A program made the translations under genes and the position numbers. 64,000 nt of DNA, taken from positions 620,001 to 684,000 of the forward strand of contig NZ_CP107958.1 of the NCBI RefSeq assembly GCF_036075115.1. The letters run 5' to 3'. Shown here in pieces: positions 20,912 to 29,946 of this stretch. The notes beneath the pieces are model-generated. The model worked only from the letters and a program-made list of their open reading frames with translations, had not been told where the DNA came from and made no database searches. Origin of the DNA: Streptomyces sp. NBC_00377. GTDB lineage: Bacteria > Actinomycetota > Actinomycetes > Streptomycetales > Streptomycetaceae. Each line of letters opens with the position of its first letter. The first letter of the stretch is position 1.

Positions 20912-22518
20912 CGGACTTCGACGGCACCGCGCAGTCCTGGTCCCTGGTGGCGTTCTGCAGTGTCGTGACCCTGACGCTCATGCTGTGCGTGCTCACCGGT
21001 CCCGACCGCGACGACCTCGACGAGTTCTACACCGGCTACCGCTCCCTGTCGCCCCTGCGCAACGGCCTGGCCATCGCCGGCGACTACATCTCAGCCGCCA
21101 CCGTCCTCACCATCGGCGGAGTCATCGCGCTGTGCGGCTACGACGGGGTCGTACTGGCCCTGAGCACCGTCCTGTCCCTGCTGCTCCTGATGGTGCTGCT
21201 GGCCGAACCCCTGCATCACACCGGCCGGTTCACCATGGCCGACGCACTCGGCAGACGGCTGCCCGGCCGCGCGGTGCGCATCACCGCGTGCCTGGTCACC
21301 CTCGCCTCGCTGGTGCCGATGATGGTCGTGCAACTGGCCGGCGTGGGCCAGTTGCTGGCGTACGTCCTCGGGTTCCCCGACGGCGCCATGCGGACCGGCT
21401 GCGTCATCGGGGCCGGCACCCTGATGATCAGCTATGCGGCCATCGGGGGCATGAGGGGCACCGCGCTGATCCAGATCCTCAAGACGGTCATCCTGCTCGG
21501 GTCGGGTCTGGTCGTCGCCGGCCTCATCCTGCACACCTTCGGATGGAGCCCGCGTACCCTGTTCCGGGCCGCCGCCCACGGCAGCGGCGCCGAGGACGAC
21601 TTCCTGCACTACGGCCTGCAGTTCGCCAGCGGGCCGCACCGCGGACTCGACATGGTGAGCACCCAGTGCGCCATCGTGCTGGGCGGCGCCTGTCTGCCCC
21701 ACGTCACCATGCGCATGTACACCGCGGGCAGCGCTCCACAGGTGCGCCGCGCGATGTCCTGGGCGATCTCGACGGTCACCCTCTTCATCGCCGTGATCAC
21801 CGTGATCGGTGTGGGCGCCACGGCTCTCATCGGGCGGGCGGGCGTCGCCGGCGCCGACGCCCGCGGCAACACCGCCTACCTGCTCGGCTCGCGAGCCGCC
21901 TTCGGCATGCATCTCTCCCGTCCGGAGAGCCTGCTGTTCGCCACCGTCACGACGGCGATCTTCCTGACGCTGCTGGCGTCCGTGGCCAGCATGACGCTGG
22001 CCTGCGCCAACTCGCTGGCCCACGACATCGCCGCCGCGCGCCCGAACGTCTCGCCGCTGCGCGAGATGGCCCTGGCGCGGGTGGCCGCCCTGGCCGTGGG
22101 CCTCCCGGTCATCGCACTGGCCGTCCTCGCCCAGCACCGCAGCCTCCAGCCGCTCGCCACCGTCTCCTTCTGCCTGGGCGCCTCGGCCATCGCCCCGGCG
22201 CTCGTCTACAGCCTCTTCTGGCGGCGCTTCACACGCGCCGGTCTGCTGTGCACCCTCATCGGCGGAACCGTCAGCGTCCTCGTCCTCATGACCGGCACCA
22301 ACCTCGTCTCCGGTTCTCCGGGATCGGCCTTCCCGGAAGCCGACTTCAACTGGTTCCCCTTCACCACCACCGCGCTCGTCTCGGTGCCGGCGGGCTTCCT
22401 GTGCGGTCTGCTCGGCACCGTCCTGTCCGGCAGGAAGGCGATCGCCCGCGAACGCGAACGCTATGCGGCCATCGAACCCGTCCTCCTCGCCGGCCCGCCC
22501 CGCCCCGAGCGGCGGTGA
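20908..22518 (+). CDS. Sodium:solute symporter (ActP/MctP-like)
   Basis: The 536-residue, about 13-helix transporter belongs to the SSS family. Recognisable segments are DLDEFYTGYRSLSPLRNGLA, IAGDYISAATVLTIGG (Na+-site helix 1), MRTGCVIGAGTLMISYAAIG, GMRGTALIQILKTVILLGSG, and LLASVASMTLACANSLAHDI. The FYxGxRsLsPLxNGLAiaGDy pattern and the DUF485 partner point to monocarboxylate uptake such as acetate or pyruvate; the exact substrate cannot be read from sequence. GTG at 20908 overlaps the preceding stop, so both proteins come from one coupled message. It runs to the usual SSS length with a short charged tail. Confidence 0.92.
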   Translation: MTDFDGTAQSWSLVAFCSVVTLTLMLCVLTGPDRDDLDEFYTGYRSLSPLRNGLAIAGDYISAATVLTIGGVIALCGYDGVVLALSTVLSLLLLMVLLAEPLHHTGRFTMADALGRRLPGRAVRITACLVTLASLVPMMVVQLAGVGQLLAYVLGFPDGAMRTGCVIGAGTLMISYAAIGGMRGTALIQILKTVILLGSGLVVAGLILHTFGWSPRTLFRAAAHGSGAEDDFLHYGLQFASGPHRGLDMVSTQCAIVLGGACLPHVTMRMYTAGSAPQVRRAMSWAISTVTLFIAVITVIGVGATALIGRAGVAGADARGNTAYLLGSRAAFGMHLSRPESLLFATVTTAIFLTLLASVASMTLACANSLAHDIAAARPNVSPLREMALARVAALAVGLPVIALAVLAQHRSLQPLATVSFCLGASAIAPALVYSLFWRRFTRAGLLCTLIGGTVSVLVLMTGTNLVSGSPGSAFPEADFNWFPFTTTALVSVPAGFLCGLLGTVLSGRKAIARERERYAAIEPVLLAGPPRPERR

Positions 22519-22650
22519 ACCCGCGCACCGGCCCGACACGGTCCGGGCATGGCCTGCCGGGCCACGCAATGGGCTCGGGCGGCCCTCGCGTGGTGAACAC
22601 GGGGGCCGCCCGGAGCGACGTGGCCATGGACGAGCAAAGCGAGGGAGAGC

Positions 22651-23325
22651 TCAGCCGGAGCCGGACTGCCGCGCCTCGTCCGCGACCTGCCTGCCCGATG
22701 CGCGGGCCTGATCGGTCACCCGCGTGGCCTGGTCGCGTGCCTCGTCCTGCGTGGTGCGCACCGCTTCCGCGGCGGTGTCCTTCACCTCCTGCGCCGCGTC
22801 CTGCGTCGCCTCCTTGGCGCCTTCCTTCAGGGTCTGCGCGGATTCGAGGGCGGCCTCCTTCACCGGCTCCAGCGCCTCGCCGCCGCGTCCCATCAGCTCG
22901 CTCGCCTTCTCCTGTTCGACCTCGGTGGCCGGCAGCAGCGACGAGGCCAGCAGGCCGGCGCCGAACGCGATCAGACCGGCGGCCAGCGGGTTGCCCTGGG
23001 TCTGTCGCAGTGCCTGGTCGGGCGCCTGCCGTATCGCTTCGCCCGCCTCGCCGGCCGCGTCGCGTGCCGTGCCGGCCGCTTGCTGGGTGCTCACTTGCAG
23101 GGACCCGGCCGCCGAGCGGGCGCCGCCCGTGACGCCATGGGCGGTGTCCGAGGCCGTTCCCATGACCCGCTCACGCACTCCCGAGACGGCTCCGCGCATC
23201 CTTCGGGTGCGCCGCCGGACCACCCGTCGGGGGCTGGCCCGGTCCGCGAGCCGGTCCACGTCGGCGGACAGCCGGCTGCGAGTGGCGTCGATCTCGGCCT
23301 TCATCCGGTCGGGTGACGTGCCCAT
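22651..23325 (-). CDS. DUF3618 protein
   Basis: The 224-residue protein begins with the DUF3618 signature (MKAEIDATRSRLSADVDRLA, RASPRRVVRRR). It continues with a long amphipathic Ala/Gln/Thr-rich helix, one short hydrophobic segment (AAGLIAFGAGLLASSLLP) and a lysine/alanine-rich, late-embryogenesis-like repeat region (KEAALESAQTLKEGAKEAT). ATG at 23325 has AAGGAG with a 7-nt spacer, and the start lies inside the end of the holin-like gene (25-nt overlap). It is the last of three minus-strand genes often found together in streptomycetes, probably a membrane-associated stress or envelope-organising protein. No biochemical role is known. Confidence 0.88.
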   Translation of the reverse strand: MGTSPDRMKAEIDATRSRLSADVDRLADRASPRRVVRRRTRRMRGAVSGVRERVMGTASDTAHGVTGGARSAAGSLQVSTQQAAGTARDAAGEAGEAIRQAPDQALRQTQGNPLAAGLIAFGAGLLASSLLPATEVEQEKASELMGRGGEALEPVKEAALESAQTLKEGAKEATQDAAQEVKDTAAEAVRTTQDEARDQATRVTDQARASGRQVADEARQSGSG

Positions 23326-23720
23326 TGCGCATTCTCCTTCATCGTCTCGAGGGTCTGTTCCGGCTTGGGTTCCACCGTGCGCATGCGGGTCCTGCCCCGC
23401 TGGTACAGGACGGCTGCGACCACGGCCCACACGGCGGCCACGATCAGCGCGGCCCAGCCCCCGTCGATCACGTTGGCCAGTCCGAGCACGGCGGCCAGGG
23501 ACAGGAAGAGGAGAACCATGTAGCCGGCGAACCCCGCGCCGCCGTACATGCCGGCGGCCTTGCCTGCCTTGGCCGCTTCCTGCCGGACCTCGGTCTTGGC
23601 CAGCTCGACCTCCTGACGGAACAGGGTCTGAACGTCCGACGTCACGACGGACAGCAGCTCGCCCAGCGATCGGTCCTCACCGACGGGCGTCGCCGACGGG
23701 CGGGAAAGGAAGGAGGTCAT
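23301..23720 (-). CDS. Phage-holin-fold (DUF1469) membrane protein
   Basis: The 139-residue protein has SLGELLSVVTSDVQTLFRQE, VELAKTEVRQEAAKAGKAAG, then two transmembrane helices (GYMVLLFLSLAAVLGLANV; WAALIVAAVWAVVAAVLY) and a charged tail. This is the actinobacterial DUF1469/holin superfamily III layout; despite the name these are not known to be lysis holins. ATG at 23720 lies 3 nt after the stop of the upstream Ala/Gln-rich gene, and its own 3' end overlaps the DUF3618 gene. It belongs to a tight three-gene operon. Confidence 0.9.
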   Translation of the reverse strand: MTSFLSRPSATPVGEDRSLGELLSVVTSDVQTLFRQEVELAKTEVRQEAAKAGKAAGMYGGAGFAGYMVLLFLSLAAVLGLANVIDGGWAALIVAAVWAVVAAVLYQRGRTRMRTVEPKPEQTLETMKENAQWARHPTG

Positions 23721-23723
23721 CGC

Positions 23724-24428
23724 TCACACCCCCGACCCCGGCCGACCCGGCGCATCACCCGAGGTCCTGCCGGCGGACGGCGGGAACTGCGGCGGAGCGG
23801 GCGACACCGCCGGCATCGGCTCCCGTGCGACGCCCGCCGAAGGAGTGGACGGGAGCGCGGGGGACGGTGGCTCGTACCGCCCCGCCCCTTCGGGGTCCCC
23901 GACCGCTTCCTGCTGTTGCGTCCCGGAAGACGTCTGAGCCTTGGCCCCCACCTTCACCAGCCGTCCGACGGCGAACCCCGCCAGCAGGGCGCCGCCCAGG
24001 AAGGCCGCGGGACGACGGCGGGCGAAGCTCTGCACATCGGAGAGGACTCCGTCGACTCCCTGCTTCTCCAGATAGTCGGCCGCCCGGTGCCCGCCGTCGG
24101 CCGCCTGGGCCGCCAGACTCCGCGCGGGTGAGTCGCTCCGCGCGTTCTCGGCCAGTCCCGCCAGGTCGTCCGCCCACTCGTGCAGCGTCCCGGCGGCCCG
24201 CCTGGTCTGTCCCTCGGCCTCCTCCATGACACGGCCTCGCAGGTCGTCGGCGACCACGCCCACCTGCTGCCGCGCCTCTCCCGCAACGGACTTGGCCTGG
24301 TCCGTGGCGGTACCCGCCACCTGTCCCGCGGCCTGCTGGGCCTGACCGGCCGTGGCCGATGCCTCCGCCCTGGCCGTCTCACCGGTCTGTTGCAACCTCG
24401 TGCTGTCGCCCTGCGCTGCCTCACTCAT
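23724..24428 (-). CDS. Ala/Gln-rich nutrient- or envelope-stress protein with one membrane segment
   Basis: The 234-residue first gene of the three-gene operon has long Ala/Gln/Thr helices (ATAGQAQQAAGQVAGTATDQ, AKSVAGEARQQVGVVADDLR), a DWA-like EWADDLAGLAENARSDSPAR, then RRRPAAFLGGALLAGFAVGR, a single helix that may sit in the membrane, and a Pro-rich C-terminus. ATG at 24428 has GGAGGAG with an 8-nt spacer; the frame is open further upstream but lacks another ribosome site. It resembles streptomycete proteins found beside DUF1469 and DUF3618 genes. Its exact function is unknown. Confidence 0.85.
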   Translation of the reverse strand: MSEAAQGDSTRLQQTGETARAEASATAGQAQQAAGQVAGTATDQAKSVAGEARQQVGVVADDLRGRVMEEAEGQTRRAAGTLHEWADDLAGLAENARSDSPARSLAAQAADGGHRAADYLEKQGVDGVLSDVQSFARRRPAAFLGGALLAGFAVGRLVKVGAKAQTSSGTQQQEAVGDPEGAGRYEPPSPALPSTPSAGVAREPMPAVSPAPPQFPPSAGRTSGDAPGRPGSGV

Positions 24429-24726
24429 CAGCCACTCCTCCTCTTCATCTCCGTGCGTTGCTTGCCGGTATGTACACAAGTGGCCGTTTCGTCACCTTTT
24501 ACACCCGTCGAGGGACGGCATCGTGGTTCGCTCTCGACTCCTTCCGGCGAACGCGGGCGCGGGACCGCACGCGCGCTGACCGGCTGAGGGGGGCGCGCGA
24601 GTCACTGCATCGCGCGACCGTTCACGCCGGTGCCCGGAAGGGCCGCAGGCCGGGGTGACAGGGGCGCACAGGCGCGCAGGGCGCCGTCGAGGACGAGCCG
24701 AGGGGCCGCCTATAGAGTCCACCGAC

Positions 24727-25062
24727 ATGACCGTCGCTCGTTCCGTCGCCCTGTTCGCCGTCGCCGCCCTCTTCGAGATCGGCGGTGCCTGGCTCGTGTG
24801 GCAGGGCGTCCGCGAGCACAAGGGGTGGCTCTGGACCGGCGCCGGATTCATCGCCCTCGGTGTCTACGGTGTGGTGGCCACCTGGCAGAACGACGACGAC
24901 TTCGGGCGCATCCTGGCCGCCTACGGCGGAGTCTTCGTGGCCGGGTCGATCGCCTGGGGCATGGTCGCGGACGGCTACCGGCCGGACCGCTACGACGTGA
25001 CCGGCGCGCTGATCTGCCTCGCCGGGATGGCCGTGATCATGTACGCACCCCGCCGGCACTGA
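24727..25062 (+). CDS. YnfA-family (UPF0060) small membrane protein
   Basis: The 111-residue protein has four predicted transmembrane helices and the YnfA motifs [55 protein letters not shown] and [19 protein letters not shown]. The family is related to small-multidrug-resistance-type exporters, and some members contribute to dye or antiseptic efflux. ATG at 24727 has almost no ribosome site; TATAGAG at 24712-24718 looks like a -10 element, so the transcript may be leaderless or nearly so. The preceding 300 bp (24429-24726) hold no other gene. Confidence 0.9.
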   Translation: MTVARSVALFAVAALFEIGGAWLVWQGVREHKGWLWTGAGFIALGVYGVVATWQNDDDFGRILAAYGGVFVAGSIAWGMVADGYRPDRYDVTGALICLAGMAVIMYAPRRH

Positions 25063-25070
25063 ACTTCCCC

Positions 25071-25099
25071 GGTTCCCCGGGTGCGAGACGCCCGGAACC
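25071..25099. terminator. Hairpin between convergent ynfA-like and membrane-protein genes
   Basis: GGTTCC (25071-25076) pairs with GGAACC (25094-25099), and an inner GGG/CCC pair extends the stem around a short loop. It lies just after the ynfA-like stop and could serve both converging transcripts. Confidence 0.4.
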
Positions 25100-25183
25100 G
25101 AGGGCCCGGCCGCGACGAGCCGGCCTCGACGCGGCACCGGGCCTGCGCCCCCGGTCCTGGACGTCCGCGGTCCTGCGGTCGTC

Positions 25184-26347
25184 CTACGGTCGAGCCGGAC
25201 TGTCGAGGGAAGCCGTGACGTCGGCGGTCTCCGTGCGGTTCACGGCCAGCCGCAGCGTCACGGCAGCGGCAACTCCCGACAGCAGGCCCCAGGTCAGCGC
25301 GGCCGGGACGCCGTCGCCGACAGCGGCGGACAGGTACATCAGGCCGTAGCGCAGGCCCGTGCCGTCCGTCGTGACCCGCAGCAACTGGCTCGCCAGCAGG
25401 CCGAGAACGGTCGCACAGACCGCACCGACGGCCATCGCCGGGACAGAGGTCCGGGTGAGCAGGCCGGGCAACCACCGCAGTGCGCACCACACCACGGCGA
25501 GCAGCAGCACGTCGGCGGCCCGGTACAGGAGCCAGTCACCCAACGGCGAGCTCGCCGGGCCGGTCCAGGCTCCCAGCAGCAGCCACTGGCGCAGCAGATC
25601 GCCCGGTTCGCCGAACAACCCGTCGCCGGTGAAGGCCGTCTGGAGATCGGCGGCGACCGACTGGTACGACAGGACCACCAGAGACAGGGCGACGACCGCG
25701 GTCCCGGCGGAGGCGGCCAGACGTGCGGCACGCGCCGGTACGTCCTCTCGCGGCAGCGGACCGGCGCTCTTGGCGGTGACCCGTGCCGCGAGCACCGTCG
25801 CGACCGCCGCGAGCAGCGCGGTCATCACCACGATCTGCCGCCCGGTGGAGATCACGCTCGCGAGCTGCGGCAGGAAGCGGTAACTGCCGTGCCCCTGCGA
25901 GGCGATCAGCCAGGGCGCCGAGACGGTCACCGCGAGAGTTCCGGCCACCAGGCCCCAGGCCCATACCGCGAGCAGCGCGGCGGGCGCCCGGCCGTGCACC
26001 GGCGGCAGCCTGCGGATCAGGAGCAGCGCCCCGGGCACGAAGAAGACGAAGACGGCGGCGAAGCGGATCTGGAGCGCGGTCGCGTACAGATCGAGGTAGC
26101 GCCTGCCGTCGCCACCGGCCGCGTCCCCGGTCCGGCCGGACGCCCCGGCGCCGAAGCCGACCGAGGCCGGGGGGTCGTACGACCAGGGGGTGAGCCAGTG
26201 CTGGAGATCGGCCGCGGCCCGGCCGCCGAGCACGTCGGCGGTGCCCGGCAGGTGCAGCGCCTGCGCACTCGCCCCCGCCCACCACAGGAGCGCCGTGAGC
26301 AGCAGCCCTCCGATCAGTGCCGGTATCGCCGCACGCCCGTACCCCAT
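25184..26347 (-). CDS. Polytopic membrane protein of unknown function
   Basis: The 387-residue protein has about eight hydrophobic segments (IPALIGGLLLTALLWWAG, FAAVFVFFVPGALLLIRR, LLAVWAWGLVAGTLAVTV, VVMTALLAAVATVLAARV, LLLAVVWCALRWLPGLL among them). A large extracytoplasmic loop after the first helix contains a Gly/Asp-rich stretch (GASGRTGDAAGGDGRRYLDL). I do not recognise a family signature. ATG at 26347 begins MGYGRAAIPA, a normal start for a membrane protein. It is monocistronic and convergent with the ynfA-like gene. Confidence 0.8.
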   Translation of the reverse strand: MGYGRAAIPALIGGLLLTALLWWAGASAQALHLPGTADVLGGRAAADLQHWLTPWSYDPPASVGFGAGASGRTGDAAGGDGRRYLDLYATALQIRFAAVFVFFVPGALLLIRRLPPVHGRAPAALLAVWAWGLVAGTLAVTVSAPWLIASQGHGSYRFLPQLASVISTGRQIVVMTALLAAVATVLAARVTAKSAGPLPREDVPARAARLAASAGTAVVALSLVVLSYQSVAADLQTAFTGDGLFGEPGDLLRQWLLLGAWTGPASSPLGDWLLYRAADVLLLAVVWCALRWLPGLLTRTSVPAMAVGAVCATVLGLLASQLLRVTTDGTGLRYGLMYLSAAVGDGVPAALTWGLLSGVAAAVTLRLAVNRTETADVTASLDSPARP

Positions 26348-27259
26348 GTGTCGCCCCCGTGTCGGTCGCGTGTTCCGCGAATCCCCTTGATCCGGTGGAG
26401 ACTACGGGGAGCGGATCACATACGGATCACGGGCCTGCGCCTGCCGGTCCGAGGCCCTGACGAGGAGCGGCCGGGCGCGCTCCGCGAGCGTGGGCCCGTG
26501 ATCCTGTGGCGCCTGGTCCTGCGCGAGCCGGACGGTGGAGCCCCGGGGCCGCTATGTCTCCTGTCCCTGCGGGCCCCGTGCGTAGCCGATCCGCAGGAGC
26601 TGCCTCAGCAGGTCGGCGCGGCGCAGCAGTGGTTCGACCACTTCCTGTGTGACGTGTACGGGTTCGCCGGTGGGCTGCGGGCTCCCGGGGGGAGCCTCGC
26701 CGTACGGACGGGAGCGCGCCCGGAATCCCCGTGGACCGTCACGACGTGCGGCCATCCCCTACCTCCTCGCAGAACGGCCCGTCGCGGCTCTCCCGCGCCG
26801 GCCGTCTGCCGACGGGGCGGGGGACGCAAGACCAGTGGTTGTCCTCTACTCCTGGGGCACCTGGTGCCCGTAAGGGAGACAGTCGACTCCACCCGGAGGT
26901 TGCGCTGTCCAGCCGATCGTCATCGGACGTCCGCGGCATCCGCTCCGCACGGAGTGGAACTCCTCACCGGCACACAGAGGTCACCGACACAGCGACCGCC
27001 CGCGGGAGGCGTCGCCCTGGTCCGGGAACCGCACGGCACCACATCCCGAGGACAGGGGAAGTCGGGCACGGCGGTACGGCGCGGCCTCCGGCTGCCGGGG
27101 CCTTCGGGACCTGCGGGGCGTCGGTACAGGCGCCTCGCAGGTCCTGCCGCGGTGATGCTCCGGGGGCTCACCCAGCGTCGGCCCCTTGCACGCCGGAGCG
27201 GACCACCGGTTCCGGCGAAGCGGAGCGAGGGATTCATTCGATTGTGCGATCATGCGCCC
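26348..27259. other. Long region without a supported gene
   Basis: About 0.9 kb. Several overlapping open frames exist in both strands, as expected at this GC content, but none shows a recognisable domain together with a start and ribosome site. The plus strand contains a short thioredoxin-like string near 26828-26873 that ends at a stop, probably by chance. The promoter of the 27260 gene should lie near 27200-27250 (AT-richer GATTCATTCGATTGTG). Confidence 0.3.
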
Positions 27260-28372
27260 GTGAAAGCACCGTCCAGCCCTTCCACGGGCGCATCCTCCCC
27301 CGAGCGCGACGCCAAGTCGCCTGGTTTCGCTGCCGAGTTCAAGGACGCCGTCACACTCCGGGCCTTCGGGCTCGTGCTCGGCGGCCTGCTCGTCCAGCTC
27401 GCCTTCGTCGTCTCCTACGTCGGAGCCTTCCACTCGCCCGTACCGCACCGGATACCGGTGGCGGTCGCCGCTCCGCAGCAGGTGTCGGCCAAGATCGTCG
27501 CCCAGCTCGACGCCCTCGACGGCGACCCGGTCGACGCGACTGCGGCACCGAGCACCGCGGCGGCCCGCCAGTGGGTCCTGACGAGAAAGGCGGACGCCGC
27601 CTTCCTCTTCGACCCGACCGGCACCGAGGACACCCTCCTGGTCGCCTCGGCGGGCGGCCCGTCGGTGTCGCAGACCGCCACACAGATCGCCCAGAAGATC
27701 GAGACGGCGCAGAAGCGCCGGATCACCGTCACGGACATCCGGCCCCCGAACGCCGGGGACGGACGCGGCATGACGTCCTTCTACCTGGTGCTGGGCTGGG
27801 TCATCGGCGGCTATCTGACCGCGACGATCATGGGCATGGCGGCTGGTTCCCGCCCCGCCAACCGGCAGCGCACCTTGATCCGACTCGCCGTACTCGTGCT
27901 GTACGCGGTCGTGTCGGGAATCGCCGGGGCCGTCGTCGTGGGTCCGGTGTACGGCGCACTCGGCGGTCATTTCTGGACCCTGAGCGGCATCGGCGCCCTG
28001 GTCGTGCTCGCCTCGGCGGCGACCGCGCTCGCCTTGCAGACCCTGCTGGGTCTCCTGGGCACCGGCCTCGTCATCCTGCTCTTCGTGGTGCTGGGCAATC
28101 CGAGTTCGGGCGGCGTCTACCCGGCGCCGCTGCTGCCGTCGTTCTGGAGCGCGGTCGGACAGATTCTGCCACCGGGGGCCGGTACCACCCTGGTCCGCAA
28201 CACGATGTACTTCTCGGGTCATGCCATCACGTCGGCGCTCTGGGTTCTCGGCGCCTACGCGGTGGGGGGCGCGGTGCTCGCCTGGGCGGCTTCGTGGCGA
28301 AACGAGGGCCGCCGCTCGGACACTCCCGTCACGGAATCCGGTACGCCCGCACGGGCCGCCGACGCCTCCTGA
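27260..28372 (+). CDS. DUF3533/ABC-2-type membrane protein (YhgE/Pip-like)
   Basis: The roughly 370-residue protein has one N-terminal transmembrane helix (LRAFGLVLGGLLVQLAFVVS), an extracytoplasmic domain (PVPHRIPVAVAAPQQVSAKI to SVSQTATQIAQKIETAQKR), then a block of five to six helices with GMTSFYLVLGWVIGGYLTAT, LVVLASAATALALQTLLG and PGAGTTLVRNTMYFSGHA. That is the DUF3533 layout of YhgE/Pip-type permeases related to ABC-2 transporters. GTG at 27260 is preferred because KAPSS.. begins a cytosolic tail, but no clear ribosome site is visible and the frame is open upstream. Substrate unknown; no ATPase gene adjoins. Confidence 0.8.
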   Translation: MKAPSSPSTGASSPERDAKSPGFAAEFKDAVTLRAFGLVLGGLLVQLAFVVSYVGAFHSPVPHRIPVAVAAPQQVSAKIVAQLDALDGDPVDATAAPSTAAARQWVLTRKADAAFLFDPTGTEDTLLVASAGGPSVSQTATQIAQKIETAQKRRITVTDIRPPNAGDGRGMTSFYLVLGWVIGGYLTATIMGMAAGSRPANRQRTLIRLAVLVLYAVVSGIAGAVVVGPVYGALGGHFWTLSGIGALVVLASAATALALQTLLGLLGTGLVILLFVVLGNPSSGGVYPAPLLPSFWSAVGQILPPGAGTTLVRNTMYFSGHAITSALWVLGAYAVGGAVLAWAASWRNEGRRSDTPVTESGTPARAADAS

Positions 28373-28689
28373 CGCGATATCCGGACGCGCCGGAGTCCGC
28401 GCCCGGCCCCGCCCGGCGCACCGCCGTCACGGTCCGGCCCGGCCCCGTGCCACGCAGGGTCCGGCGCGGCTCCAGCGCCCTCGGCCCGGCTCCTGCGTCG
28501 TGGTCATGCGTCATGCACGCCGGAGGTCTCCCGGTCGCCCGGTTTCCGTCCGTTCCTCGCGGAGGCCGTAGGCCGAGGCCGGTTCCGGCACCTGCGGCTC
28601 CTCTGCCATCCCGACCGAAGCCCGTGGGACCTTCCGCGGACCGACCGGAGCCCTGAGGCCGGCCCGGAAGGCGAAACGGCCTTGGTGTG
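28373..28689. other. Intergenic region, nothing recognised
   Basis: These 317 bp lie between convergent genes and are C-rich on the plus strand with several CCGG-type inverted repeats. No gene was recognised. Confidence 0.3.
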
Positions 28690-29121
28690 TCAGGGCCGGT
28701 CTTCGCCCTCGGGCCGCCCCTCGGTCTTCCGCAACAGTCCCAGCAGCGCCTCGCGCTCCGTCTCCGACAGACCCTCGAAGCACTCCGCGAGGACGGAGTC
28801 CGCCACCTCGTGACCCGCCTTCAGCACCCGCTGCCCCTCGGCGGTGAGGTGGTGCTCGATGCGCCGGCCGTACCCGGGGCGCCGGTCGACCAGCCCCTGC
28901 GCCACCAGTCGCCCGGCGAGCGTGCCGAACGCCTGCTCGCTCTGGAACGTCCCCGCCGCCAGTTCCCGCGCGCTGGCCCCCGGCGATCGACCGATCGCAC
29001 GGAGCGCGTCCCACTGCGCGAGCGTGCTGCCGATCGCCGCGAGGCGGCTGTCGAGCGAGCGGTGCTGACGGTACTGGGCGGCCTTCACGGCCCGTCCGAG
29101 GATCTGCAGTTCAACGGCCAT
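28690..29121 (-). CDS. MarR-family transcriptional regulator
   Basis: The 143-residue winged-helix protein shows LAQWDALRAIGRSPGASARE, LAAGTFQSEQAFGTLAGRLV (recognition helix) and LVDRRPGYGRRIEHHLTAEG (wing), then a dimerisation helix (VLAECFEGLSETEREALLGL). ATG at 29121 is preferred; GTG at 29127 is in frame. It is divergent from an alpha/beta-hydrolase gene, and the 63-bp gap contains two tandem copies of a 14-bp near-palindrome, so it probably represses both itself and the hydrolase. MarR ligands are usually small aromatics; none can be named here. Confidence 0.9.
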   Translation of the reverse strand: MAVELQILGRAVKAAQYRQHRSLDSRLAAIGSTLAQWDALRAIGRSPGASARELAAGTFQSEQAFGTLAGRLVAQGLVDRRPGYGRRIEHHLTAEGQRVLKAGHEVADSVLAECFEGLSETEREALLGLLRKTEGRPEGEDRP

Positions 29122-29143
29122 GCCCACCAGGCTAACATTCGAA

Positions 29144-29171
29144 CTAAACTTGCTTATCTAAACATGCTTAG
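29144..29171. promoter_or_regulatory. Two tandem MarR operators
   Basis: CTAAACTTGCTTAT (29144-29157) and CTAAACATGCTTAG (29158-29171) are head-to-tail copies. The second is a near-perfect palindrome CTAA-N-CATG-N-TTAG. They occupy the shared promoter region of the divergent marR and hydrolase genes. Confidence 0.7.
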
Positions 29172-29184
29172 TTAGAGTCGGATC

Positions 29185-29946
29185 ATGACTTCGCAACCGA
29201 CACTCATCGAATCCGGCCCCGCCGCCGGCCGCCCCGTCCTCGTCCTGCACGGCGGAGGCGGCCCCTTCACCGTCGCCCCGATCGCCGAGCACTTCGCCTC
29301 GGCCGCGCACACCCTGCTGCCGACCCATCCGGGCTGGAACGGCACCCCCCGGCCCGACCACCTCACCACCGTGGCCGACCTCGCCGCCCTGTACCTGCGC
29401 CTGCTGCGCGAGCGCGACCTGTCCGACGTCCTGGTCATCGGCTCCTCGCTGGGCGGCTGGATCGGCGCCGAGCTGGCAGCCGCCGACACCGAGGGCAGGA
29501 TCAGCGGGACGGCCCTGCTGAACTCGGTCGGCATCGAGGTCGACGGCGAACCCGTCCGCGACTTCTTCAGCCTCGACGCGCGGGGCGTCGCCGAGTACGC
29601 GTACCACGACTCCGAGCGCTTCTACGTCGACCCGGCGACCTTCCCGGCCGAGCGACGCGCTCTCATCCAGGCCAACATGGCGGCCCTGCGGGTCTTTTCA
29701 GGCGGCCCCGCCATGAACGATCCCGCACTGCGCCCCCGCCTCGCGACCGTCACCGTCCCCACCCTCGTACTGTGGGGCGAGAGCGACCGCATCGCGACCC
29801 CGGCCTACGGCAAGGAGTACGCCGCGTCGCTGGGGAACGCCCGCTTCGAGCTGGTACCGGAGGCGGGCCACCTGCCCCATCTCGAGCAGCCCGCGCACAC
29901 CTTCGCGCTACTCGACGCCTTCGCCGCGGAGACCGCGCGCGACTAG
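29185..29946 (+). CDS. Alpha/beta-hydrolase
   Basis: The 253-residue enzyme has the oxyanion turn LVLHGGGGPFT, the nucleophile elbow IGSSLGGWIGAELA (Ser in GSSLGG), the acid strand PTLVLWGESDRIATP and the catalytic His in PEAGHLPHLEQP. The length and the lid (DFFSLDARGVAEYAYHDS) fit small esterase/C-C hydrolase types; the substrate cannot be told. ATG at 29185 has only a weak GAG upstream. The gene is divergent from marR across two operators and so is likely induced by its own substrate or a related aromatic. Confidence 0.9.
   Translation: MTSQPTLIESGPAAGRPVLVLHGGGGPFTVAPIAEHFASAAHTLLPTHPGWNGTPRPDHLTTVADLAALYLRLLRERDLSDVLVIGSSLGGWIGAELAAADTEGRISGTALLNSVGIEVDGEPVRDFFSLDARGVAEYAYHDSERFYVDPATFPAERRALIQANMAALRVFSGGPAMNDPALRPRLATVTVPTLVLWGESDRIATPAYGKEYAASLGNARFELVPEAGHLPHLEQPAHTFALLDAFAAETARD

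Noticed and set aside
26649..26873. Thioredoxin-like string VVVLYSWGTWCP ending at a stop
   Set aside because: The rest of the frame is Arg/Pro-rich and unlike thioredoxin; the match is short and ends at the supposed active site, so chance is likelier than a remnant.
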